DNA of 5,076 nt from Sulfurovum sp. UBA1140 (GTDB taxonomy: Bacteria > Campylobacterota > Campylobacteria > Campylobacterales > Sulfurovaceae). Below are positions 1 to 5,076 of this stretch, one piece after another (position 1 is the stretch's first letter; every line of letters starts with the position of its first letter). Where the stretch lies: positions 1 through 5,076 of the forward strand of contig DCAF01000068.1 of NCBI GenBank assembly GCA_002311915.1, read 5' to 3'. The translations under genes were made by a program, and so were the position numbers. The notes under the pieces were generated by a model that saw only the letters and a list, made by a program, of their open reading frames with translations, was not told where the DNA came from and searched no databases.

Positions 1-79
1 TAAAGAGAAGTTACTTGGTTTATAAGTCACAGGATGGCTTGGACTAAGAATCCACCTCATTTATGGGGTGGAGTATCAA
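1..79 (+). mobile_element. Probable right end of an IS200/IS605-family element (partial)
   Basis: Positions 51-72 form a strong hairpin: 51-59 (TCCACCTCA) pairs with 64-72 (TGGGGTGGA) around a four-base loop, with one T-G wobble. It is preceded by TAAGAATCC (45-53) and followed by GAGTATCAA ending at 79. From memory of the family, IS200/IS605 right ends have this layout: GAAT, an imperfect hairpin, then GAGTAT...TCAA, with cleavage after TCAA as in IS608. The element would extend leftward out of the window, so no transposase (TnpA) or TnpB can be seen. Short open frames in 1-47 are too short to assign. The end lies 16 bases beyond the stop of the SUMT gene. Read on the minus strand, the same hairpin has one C-A mismatch and is followed by TTCTT, so it could also act as a weak terminator for the nir operon. 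A plain hairpin unrelated to an IS remains possible. Confidence 0.45.
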
Positions 80-95
80 TAGGTATAGCGTAAAA

Positions 96-833
96 CTATT
101 CTTTTTGGAACCAATTGAGTTGCTCTCGTAAATTTACCACCTTTCCCACAATAATGAGTGCAGGGGTTGGCAGATCTTTTGCTTTCTCCCAGATGTTCTC
201 TAACGTTCCAATAACGGTCTGTTCATCTTTGGTCGTACCACGACTAATTACTGCCACAGGGTAATCTTTAGATTTTCCAATATCCATGAGCTTTTTACTG
301 ATGTGTTTTAAGCGATGCAGACCCATTAAAAAGATGATGGTATCATCACTTTTAAAGTTCTCCCATGTGATTTGTGAATGCTCTTTATTTTTACTCTCAT
401 GCCCTGTTACTACCCTAAACGAGACGGTAATCCCCCGATGTGTTACAGGAATTCCTGCATATTCAGGTACAGCAATCGCCGAGGTAATTCCAGGGATAAA
501 CTCAAATTTAATATTTCGCTCATACAGATAGATGCCCTCTTCTCCACCTCGTCCAAATACAAAAGGGTCTCCTCCTTTAAGTCGTACCACATTGTCATAC
601 TTTAACGCATTTTGATAAATAACTTCGTTTATCTCCTCTTGGGGAAGGGTATGTTGAGAATCTTCTTTACCCACATAAACAAATTCACATCCATCTTTTG
701 CCTCTTTTAAGATGTCAGGATTGGCTAAACGGTCATAAATAATCACATCTGCCTCTTGAACCACACGCAACGCTTTGACGGTTAACAGTTCAATATCCCC
801 CGGTCCTGCTCCTGTTAAGTAGACTTTTCCCAT
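96..833 (-). CDS. nirE: Uroporphyrinogen-III C-methyltransferase (SUMT), NirE/CobA type
   Basis: This 245-residue protein is a cytoplasmic SAM-dependent methyltransferase. The family methylates C2 and C7 of uroporphyrinogen III to make precorrin-2, the branch point to siroheme, cobalamin and haem d1. The hallmarks are in order: GAGPGD (residues 8-13), YDRL (33-36), RLKGGDPFVFGRGGEE (84-99, SAM and substrate pocket), FIPGITSA (112-119) and GIPVTHR (127-133). The length matches a single-domain SUMT, so it is not a CysG fusion with dehydrogenase/chelatase or a HemD fusion. The ATG overlaps the nirF stop as TAATG, and AAGGAG on the minus strand (about 839-845) lies at a good distance, fixing the start. 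Sequence alone cannot tell NirE from CobA or SirA-type SUMT. The nirE reading rests on its place behind nirJ and nirF as the last gene of the operon. It ends in TAG, 16 bases before the putative IS end. Confidence 0.93.
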   Translation of the reverse strand: MGKVYLTGAGPGDIELLTVKALRVVQEADVIIYDRLANPDILKEAKDGCEFVYVGKEDSQHTLPQEEINEVIYQNALKYDNVVRLKGGDPFVFGRGGEEGIYLYERNIKFEFIPGITSAIAVPEYAGIPVTHRGITVSFRVVTGHESKNKEHSQITWENFKSDDTIIFLMGLHRLKHISKKLMDIGKSKDYPVAVISRGTTKDEQTVIGTLENIWEKAKDLPTPALIIVGKVVNLREQLNWFQKE

Positions 834-1942
834 TACTTCTCCTTTTGTTCATAAATAAAGATACCCGATGGGGCTTTTAGCTGAAAAATCTCTCGTTCCA
901 AAAACCACTCGTTGGTATTGATAACATTAACCTGATTGCTATCATTGACTGAAACATACAGATACTCATCAATATTGGACCAACGTACATGCAACACTTT
1001 TCCTGTAAATGTAAAGGTTTTAATAATTTTTAGTGTTTTGGTATCGACTATTTGAATGGTAGGAAAATCTTTTCCTGAAAAGGTGACGGCCAGATACTTT
1101 TTATCGGGACTGAGTGCGGTAAATACAGGTAAGCCTTGCATCTTGATATTTTTAATAAATTTAAAATTGCCATCATAGACCATTACGGCATTGTCTCCTA
1201 CAGCAGGAATAAAAATTTTATCTTCGCTAAGTGACCAAAAACCAAAATGGGGAACTTTTAAAACAGGTTTGTTGTTTTTTGCCGTGACGGCTATCTCTGA
1301 AAATTCCATTTTATCTAGGTCAATTACCCCAAAAGATTTACTTAAAAAGAAACCCACAATATAGGTGTTCTCTTTAATCATAGCATCAAATGGCATGGCT
1401 CCAACTTTAAACTCTTTAAAAACTTTAAACTTTGGGGTATCTTTTCCTGCGTTTTCATCTTTCAGTATGGTGACTTTATCGCTGTCCATTTGGGCAAAGA
1501 TAATCATATCTTTATAGATTTTAATACCCACATTTTTAGAACCTGTTTTAATTTTATCAATAGGTTTTAAATCTCGTGTTAAAATATCAACCGATTTATC
1601 ATCATAGTTTGCCACTGCCACATAGTTTTTACCAATAACAAATCCAATGGCACTCTTAGAAGTTTTATACTCTTGTAATACTTTTTCACTTTCGGGGTCA
1701 AAATGTACCACATAACCATCACGGCTAATAAGGTAGCCATCTTTGCCATCAAATTTAATAATTCCATGGTTCATATTGTGCATATTTTCCATACGAGATT
1801 TGGTTAACCCCTTATTGATAATGGCGATAGATTCACTCTCTCGCTCTACTACAAAGATTTTTTCACTTGCACTTGGTGTTCCTGCAAACAGTGTGGTGGC
1901 TATGCTGAGACTGCTCAGCAACCCTATTATCATTTTTTTCAT
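833..1942 (-). CDS. nirF: NirF-type haem d1 biosynthesis protein (cytochrome d1-like beta-propeller)
   Basis: This 369-residue exported protein resembles the d1-haem propeller domain of NirS and NirN but has no cytochrome c domain, which is the layout of NirF. NirF is needed for a late step of haem d1 assembly and binds d1-type tetrapyrroles; its exact chemistry is not settled. A Sec signal peptide covers about residues 1-20 (KK, then a hydrophobic stretch ending LFA). There is no cysteine at all, so it is not a lipoprotein. Visible family signatures are NHGIIKFDGKDGYLISRDG (58-76), where H59 matches the conserved His of NirF, VPHFGFW (230-236), IPAVGDN (245-251), QGLPVFTALSPD (269-280) and GKVLH (314-318). 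Propeller-like blade repeats (VxVxD/YxxN) run throughout. The start is supported by AGAGGAG (1951-1957) eight bases upstream. It begins 3 bases past the nirJ stop and shares one base with nirE. Confidence 0.88.
   Translation of the reverse strand: MKKMIIGLLSSLSIATTLFAGTPSASEKIFVVERESESIAIINKGLTKSRMENMHNMNHGIIKFDGKDGYLISRDGYVVHFDPESEKVLQEYKTSKSAIGFVIGKNYVAVANYDDKSVDILTRDLKPIDKIKTGSKNVGIKIYKDMIIFAQMDSDKVTILKDENAGKDTPKFKVFKEFKVGAMPFDAMIKENTYIVGFFLSKSFGVIDLDKMEFSEIAVTAKNNKPVLKVPHFGFWSLSEDKIFIPAVGDNAVMVYDGNFKFIKNIKMQGLPVFTALSPDKKYLAVTFSGKDFPTIQIVDTKTLKIIKTFTFTGKVLHVRWSNIDEYLYVSVNDSNQVNVINTNEWFLEREIFQLKAPSGIFIYEQKEK
1903..1920 (-). repeat. Perfect 7-bp hairpin in the nirF signal-peptide codons
   Basis: TGCTGAG (1903-1909) and CTCAGCA (1914-1920) are perfect inverted complements around a four-base loop. 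In the nirF mRNA the structure would begin about 22 bases past the A of the start codon. It sits inside the region encoding the hydrophobic core of the signal peptide, where Leu, Ser and Ala codons could have been chosen without it. Whether it affects translation is unknown, and it may be chance. Confidence 0.35.
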
Positions 1943-1945
1943 ACG

Positions 1946-3073
1946 TTACACTCCTCTTGTTTTTTCTTCGGTTAAATAACACGATGGGTCTTCTGCCCAC
2001 ATATCTCCATAAATGGCATAGGCTCTGCTTCGTGAACCCCCATTACAAATCTCTAAATATCGGCACGATGCACATTTTCCTGATAAAGTTCTAGGATGCA
2101 CCCGTAATTTTTGTAACATCTCGGTAGGTTTTTCTGTCCAAATATCTGAAAAGTCTTGGTTAAAAATATTGCCTATAATACTAGGAAAGAAAGGATCAGG
2201 CTTAACATTTCCTTCGGCATCAATATTGAGCAGTTTTCGCCCTGCTGAGTTCCCGCCCCATGTGATCAGTCGCTCTTTCATCTCTGTGGCGTGTTGTGGA
2301 TATTTTATAATGAATCTATCATAAAATAAAATAGCATCCATCTCCATATTCCCTGTAACAATCTCTATATCTTGTTTGCTCTCATGATACTCAAAAGCCT
2401 TATCTAAAATATAGTTCACGGCAGTAATTCGTTGCTCTTTACTTAAGTCCATCTCTAAATTATCAAGACCTCGTCCACTATAAACCAAATGAGAGATATA
2501 AACTTTAGGGATATTATGTTTTTCGGCAAGATCAAAAATAAATGCCAAATCTTTATAAGTATCTTTGGTAATGGTAAAACGAATTCCTACTTTGGTTTTG
2601 CCATAACTGTTGAGTAAATCGACAGCTTTCATTGACTCTACAAACGACCCCTTTAATCCACGAAAAGCATCGTGTACCTTTTCGCTACCATCAATGCTTA
2701 TTCCAATATAGTTAAAGGTATCAAGTATTTTTTGGGCATTGCTCTTTTTAACATAGAGTCCATTGGTTGAAAGATAGGTAACAATCCCCAACTCTTTACA
2801 TCGCCCTGCAATCTCATAAATATCTTTACGGGTCAAGGGTTCACCACCTGAAAAAATTAAAAATTTCACTCCATTGGCTTTGAGTTTGGGCAGTGTCTCC
2901 ATTATTTTTTGAGTGCTTAAGGTATCTACAGCATCCAAATCAGCTTTAGAGTAGCAGTGCAGACAAGAGAGGTTACAACGATTGGTAAAATTCCAAATGG
3001 CAATGCTTCCATTTAATGAACGTGCAGGTTTCCCCTCGGTAACAGTTTTAAGCAGATTCGAGAGTCTAAACAT
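1946..3073 (-). CDS. nirJ: NirJ-type radical SAM/SPASM enzyme for haem d1 synthesis
   Basis: This is a 375-residue cytoplasmic radical SAM enzyme with a C-terminal SPASM-like domain. NirJ replaces two propionate side chains of the siroheme-derived intermediate (12,18-didecarboxysiroheme) with oxo groups. The radical SAM cluster motif is C33-x3-C37-x2-C40 in NFTNRCNLSCLHCYS. GGEP, which contacts SAM, is at 76-79, STNG at 102-105 and ISIDG at 125-129. The C-terminal part has C334, C337, C343 and C365, ending WAEDPSCYL (359-367), a tail typical of NirJ and the related AhbC/AhbD enzymes of alternative haem synthesis. The neighbouring NirF and SUMT favour NirJ over AhbC/D. Its ATG overlaps the stop of the upstream cytochrome gene (TAATG). 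A GAGGGTGG stretch just upstream can serve as the ribosome binding site. Length is normal for the family and no catalytic residue appears missing. Confidence 0.9.
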   Translation of the reverse strand: MFRLSNLLKTVTEGKPARSLNGSIAIWNFTNRCNLSCLHCYSKADLDAVDTLSTQKIMETLPKLKANGVKFLIFSGGEPLTRKDIYEIAGRCKELGIVTYLSTNGLYVKKSNAQKILDTFNYIGISIDGSEKVHDAFRGLKGSFVESMKAVDLLNSYGKTKVGIRFTITKDTYKDLAFIFDLAEKHNIPKVYISHLVYSGRGLDNLEMDLSKEQRITAVNYILDKAFEYHESKQDIEIVTGNMEMDAILFYDRFIIKYPQHATEMKERLITWGGNSAGRKLLNIDAEGNVKPDPFFPSIIGNIFNQDFSDIWTEKPTEMLQKLRVHPRTLSGKCASCRYLEICNGGSRSRAYAIYGDMWAEDPSCYLTEEKTRGV

Positions 3074-3468
3074 TATTTACCACCCTCTTTGGTCTCAATT
3101 GATGCAATGTTTGAATAAGGGTCTTGAACAACTTGATGCGTACCATTGGTATCTACTTTTAACTTATAGGATAAGATATAGGTGGTTATTGCCGTTAAAT
3201 TTGCCTCGTTAAGTTTGAAAGCAGGCATCGCATTACGTCGGTATCCAAAAACCTGAGAGACTGTCTTGGGTGTGGTAATCATGGCTCGAATTTCATCGGC
3301 ATTTCGATTGGTTGCAATCTCTTCAAAAGGGGGTCCAAAAGCAACAGCTGTTTGATGGTGACATCCCCAACAGTAGGTCTCAAAAACCTCTTTACCACTC
3401 TCTGCCAATGCCAAAGAGGAGGTTGAAATAACTGCACCAACCGATAAAAAAATTATTGTCTTTTTCAT
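3073..3468 (-). CDS. Small periplasmic monohaem cytochrome c (NirC/c55X-like by context)
   Basis: This 131-residue precursor has a Sec signal peptide (residues 1-22, ending ALA before ESGK). The mature class I-type cytochrome c carries one haem site, C33-W-G-C36-H37, in YCWGCHHQTA. M81 in RRNAMPAF is the likely sixth ligand. A GPPF turn (45-48) and a final helix LTAITTYILSYKL follow, then an unstructured-looking polar tail of about 25 residues. It heads the haem d1 operon, a place where other denitrifiers keep small cytochromes such as NirC, NirM or c55X. It may pass electrons to cd1 nitrite reductase or take part in haem d1 maturation. The exact counterpart cannot be chosen from sequence alone, so no symbol is given. 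The start is supported by GAAGGAT (3474-3480), about five bases upstream. The gene follows an FNR-type promoter and overlaps nirJ by one base. Confidence 0.85.
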   Translation of the reverse strand: MKKTIIFLSVGAVISTSSLALAESGKEVFETYCWGCHHQTAVAFGPPFEEIATNRNADEIRAMITTPKTVSQVFGYRRNAMPAFKLNEANLTAITTYILSYKLKVDTNGTHQVVQDPYSNIASIETKEGGK

Positions 3469-3486
3469 GGATTATCCTTCATGTTT

Positions 3487-3535
3487 TTTTATGATAATAA
3501 CACTCTTTAATATTTTAGTTCTTGATGTGAAACAA
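3487..3535 (-). promoter_or_regulatory. Promoter of the nir operon with an FNR/DNR-type box
   Basis: On the minus strand the box reads TTGTT-TCAC-ATCAA (3522-3535), one mismatch from the FNR/DNR consensus TTGAT-N4-ATCAA. TATTAT at 3494-3499 is a good -10 hexamer. If transcription starts near 3487 the box is centred at -41.5, the usual class II activator position, and no -35 hexamer is needed. The leader would be only about 19 bases, just enough for the ribosome binding site at 3474-3480. The start site is inferred from spacing. The regulator (FNR, DNR/Nnr or another CRP/FNR-family protein) cannot be named. Confidence 0.6.
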
Positions 3536-3583
3536 GTTGGAAAATGTTTAATATTATTGCTTAAATCGGTTTCAATTATAAAC

Positions 3584-3632
3584 TTGATATAAATCAATCT
3601 CATTATACTTTAAGTCAGATAATATTTATCCT
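3584..3632 (+). promoter_or_regulatory. Promoter of the pentahaem cytochrome gene with a perfect FNR/DNR box
   Basis: TTGAT-ATAA-ATCAA (3584-3597) is a perfect FNR/DNR-type palindrome. With a start near 3632 it is centred at -41.5, and TAATAT (3620-3625) or the overlapping GATAAT (3618-3623) gives the -10 element. The leader would be about 22 bases and would contain AAGGAGA (3640-3646). A competing -10, TATACT (3604-3609), has a good hexamer, but the box would then sit too near the start site for class II activation. Its centre is 62 bases from that of the other box, close to six helical turns, so bound proteins would lie on about the same face. Confidence 0.65.
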
Positions 3633-3653
3633 ATTAAAAAAGGAGATTTAAAA

Positions 3654-4751
3654 ATGCGTCTACTCATAATGCTGACTCTACTGTTGTCATCACAACTTCT
3701 TGCTACCGAAAATGCAACCACTTGTAAGGGGTGTCACCCCACCATTTATACTGAGTTTCAAAACTCTTTTCATAAAAAGTCCTCGATTAAAGAGGACAAG
3801 GTACACAGTGCCATGTGGAATCTTCACCCTGCTAAAGCCAAAGGCAACTATAAAAAATGTGCCGAATGTCATACCCCTAACAATACGGTTCATGAGGGTA
3901 TCACCTGTGTCTCTTGCCATAGTATTACAAGCATAGAGAACCACAGCACTGCCAATAAAAATATCTATGAGAGTAAACCTAAGACCCTCTACTCTGCCGA
4001 GAAAGGGAGCGAAGATAAAAAGGTTATATACCAAGAAAAAAGTTCATGGCTGGGCATGATTAAAGAGACCACAGGTTCCCCTTATCATAATATTGATTAT
4101 ACTAATAAAGGCTACTATACAGGTAAGATGTGTATGGGATGTCACTCTCATAAACAGAACAGCCACGATTTTGATGTCTGCCGTACCGAAATAGAGGGAG
4201 CTAAAAGTGACGAGAGCAACTGTATCACCTGCCATATGCCTCAAATTCAAGGAAGTTCAACCAGCATTAAAAAGACTAAAACACATGCTTTTCACAGTTT
4301 TGCTGGTGTAAGAAATGCCCCACAGATGTTAAGTAAACATATTAATTTAGCATTTAAACAATCAACCAATGGATTTGAACTTACGGTGCATAACGACACC
4401 CCTCATGCACTTCTTAGCCATCCACTGCGTGTGGTAGAGCTAAAAACGGTACTAAAAAGAGATGGAAAAAAAGAGGAACTTAAAATCCATACCTTTGTTA
4501 GAACCATAGGACACAATGGTAAACCTTCAATGCCTTGGCTTGCCAATCAAGTAATTAAAGACACCATGATAAAGGCCAATGAAAAACGTATGGTTGCCTT
4601 TGATACCGTATTAAAAAGTGGTGATGAGCTTGAAGTAATATTGGGGTATCGTATAATTAACAGTGTTTCTGCAAAAAAGCTTGGATTAGAAAAAGAGAAA
4701 GAGTTGGTTGAGTTCACACCTTTAAAAAGAGCTTATTTTAGTGTAGAGTAA
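3654..4751 (+). CDS. Secreted pentahaem c-type cytochrome with C-terminal Cys-free domain
   Basis: This 365-residue protein has a short signal peptide (residues 1-17, LLSSQLLA before TEN) and so works in the periplasm. Five CxxCH haem sites lie at 24-28 (CKGCH), 69-73 (CAECH), 85-89 (CVSCH), 160-164 (CMGCH) and 190-194 (CITCH). One further cysteine, C176, is unpaired. Many extra histidines (40, 51, 58, 80, 97, 145, 166, 171, 211, 214) could be distal ligands. The arrangement recalls the cytochrome c554/multihaem family, where THAFHSFAGVRN (210-221) is the kind of segment that ends the haem domain. Residues from about 230 lack cysteine and look like a beta-rich domain (LTVHNDTPHALLSHPLR at 243-259), as in other multihaem cytochromes. 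Substrate or partner is unknown; electron transfer in nitrogen-oxide respiration is inferred from the shared regulatory region with the haem d1 operon. AAGGAGA (3640-3646) fixes the start. Confidence 0.88.
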   Translation: MRLLIMLTLLLSSQLLATENATTCKGCHPTIYTEFQNSFHKKSSIKEDKVHSAMWNLHPAKAKGNYKKCAECHTPNNTVHEGITCVSCHSITSIENHSTANKNIYESKPKTLYSAEKGSEDKKVIYQEKSSWLGMIKETTGSPYHNIDYTNKGYYTGKMCMGCHSHKQNSHDFDVCRTEIEGAKSDESNCITCHMPQIQGSSTSIKKTKTHAFHSFAGVRNAPQMLSKHINLAFKQSTNGFELTVHNDTPHALLSHPLRVVELKTVLKRDGKKEELKIHTFVRTIGHNGKPSMPWLANQVIKDTMIKANEKRMVAFDTVLKSGDELEVILGYRIINSVSAKKLGLEKEKELVEFTPLKRAYFSVE

Positions 4752-4763
4752 GCGATTAAGTAG

Positions 4764-4795
4764 AACCTTAGGAAACTCCCACCCAAGGTTTTTTT
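4764..4795 (+). terminator. Rho-independent terminator of the pentahaem cytochrome gene
   Basis: AACCTT (4764-4769) pairs with AAGGTT (4785-4790). After one A-C mismatch, GG (4771-4772) can pair with CC (4782-4783), leaving a loop of about nine bases. The 3' arm runs directly into a T tract (seven T in a row at 4789-4795). It lies 12 bases after the stop codon and points the same way. On the minus strand no comparable T tract follows, so it is not clearly bidirectional. Confidence 0.7.
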
Positions 4796-4797
4796 GA

Positions 4798-4905
4798 CTA
4801 AAAGTGAGCAATCCATCTACTTTGCAAATAGTGACGAGCTTGAGTTGCAAACGACGATGATGATTGAAGTAGTAAAAAGATAATAAATGTTGATAGTGTT
4901 TTCAT
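4798..4905 (-). CDS. Short ORF with signal peptide: tiny secreted peptide or 5' gene remnant
   Basis: This 35-codon minus-strand ORF begins MKTLSTFIIFLLLQSSSSFA, a textbook Sec signal peptide with a positive start, a hydrophobic core and a likely cleavage after SFA. Only 15 residues follow (TQARHYLQSRWIAHF) before TAG. AAGGAA (4913-4918 on the minus strand) lies seven bases before the ATG, and TATTAT or TATAAA hexamers farther upstream could be a -10. After the TAG the same frame reads nine more sense codons (SKKPWVGVS) to TAA at 4768-4770, through the terminator. This suggests the beginning of a once longer exported protein cut short by mutation or by rearrangement next to the cytochrome gene. 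A genuine small exported peptide is also possible. I do not recognise a family. Confidence 0.35.
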   Translation of the reverse strand: MKTLSTFIIFLLLQSSSSFATQARHYLQSRWIAHF

Positions 4906-5076
4906 TTTTGTATTCCTTGTTTTATATGGTCAGATAATAGTATAAGATTGGGCAATAAATATGAAATATTCAAAGAAACTGCTATCTATATCTGTTATAT
5001 TAGCTTCTAATTTCTTTATTTTAACTTAAAAAATATTATTTAATTTTTATTTTTATAAAATATAAAAACTATGCTT
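4906..5076. other. AT-rich intergenic end of window, no established gene
   Basis: This stretch is very rich in A and T, most of all from 5020 on. It contains the presumed upstream region of the short minus-strand ORF and a 22-codon plus-strand ORF at 4961-5029, which begins like a signal peptide but lacks a good ribosome binding site. I see no RNA gene, array, clear FNR-type box or strong hairpin in it. Confidence 0.5.

Noticed and set aside
4..93. Plus-strand open frame at the left edge ending in TAA at 91-93
   Set aside because: It is bounded by a stop at positions 1-3, has no ribosome binding site before its only ATG (34) and runs through the hairpin. It shows no family signature.
1743..1979. 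Plus-strand open frame with hydrophobic stretches opposite the start of nirF
   Set aside because: The hydrophobic character comes from reading the complement of Lys/Asn-rich nirF codons. It lacks a ribosome binding site and crosses the nirJ-nirF junction.
3779..3797. Perfect 6-bp inverted repeat GTCCTC/GAGGAC with a 7-base loop
   Set aside because: It lies inside the cytochrome coding sequence and encodes ordinary Ser, Lys, Glu and Asp codons. There is no T tract or regulatory context, so chance is the simplest explanation.
3690..4034. Antisense open frame of 114 codons inside the pentahaem cytochrome gene
   Set aside because: It is the complement of a clearly coding sequence with five CxxCH sites. 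It has no convincing ribosome binding site or family features, so it is a shadow of the real gene.
4764..4882. Plus-strand open frame reading through the terminator and ending VVKR before TAA
   Set aside because: It has no start codon or ribosome binding site, opens right after a stop and overlaps the terminator. The opposite strand in the same place has a start, a ribosome binding site and a signal peptide.

Overview
This AT-rich 5.1 kb window looks like part of a chromosome of a denitrifying bacterium. Codon use, the very compact gene packing and protein style suggest a Campylobacterota member (Sulfurimonas/Sulfurovum/Arcobacter-like). That placement is an inference from style, not from a marker gene.

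The core is a four-gene operon on the minus strand, read from right to left. It holds a small monohaem cytochrome c (3073-3468), a NirJ-type radical SAM/SPASM enzyme (1946-3073), a NirF-type periplasmic d1-type beta-propeller protein (833-1942) and a uroporphyrinogen-III C-methyltransferase of NirE/CobA type (96-833). Two junctions are TAATG stop/start overlaps and the third has a gap of only 3 bases, so the genes are almost certainly co-transcribed. NirE opens the route from uroporphyrinogen III to haem d1, the cofactor of cytochrome cd1 nitrite reductase (NirS). NirJ and NirF act late in the route. The siroheme-forming and siroheme decarboxylase steps (NirD/L/G/H), NirN and NirS itself are not in the window.

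Divergent from the operon is a plus-strand gene for a secreted pentahaem cytochrome c with a Cys-free C-terminal domain (3654-4751). It is followed by a rho-independent terminator (4764-4795). The 185-base intergenic region holds two FNR/DNR-type boxes, one perfect (TTGAT-N4-ATCAA) and one with a single mismatch. Each lies where it would be centred near -41.5 of a plausible promoter facing its own gene. The simplest reading is that the haem d1 operon and the pentahaem cytochrome are switched on together under low oxygen or nitrogen oxides.

The left edge (1-79) looks like the right end of an IS200/IS605-type element: a 9-bp hairpin flanked by GAAT and GAGTATCAA, 16 bases from the nirE stop. 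The right edge (4752-5076) has no established gene. It does contain a short minus-strand ORF with a good ribosome binding site and a clear signal peptide (4798-4905), either a tiny secreted peptide or the 5' remnant of a lost gene, followed by very AT-rich DNA.
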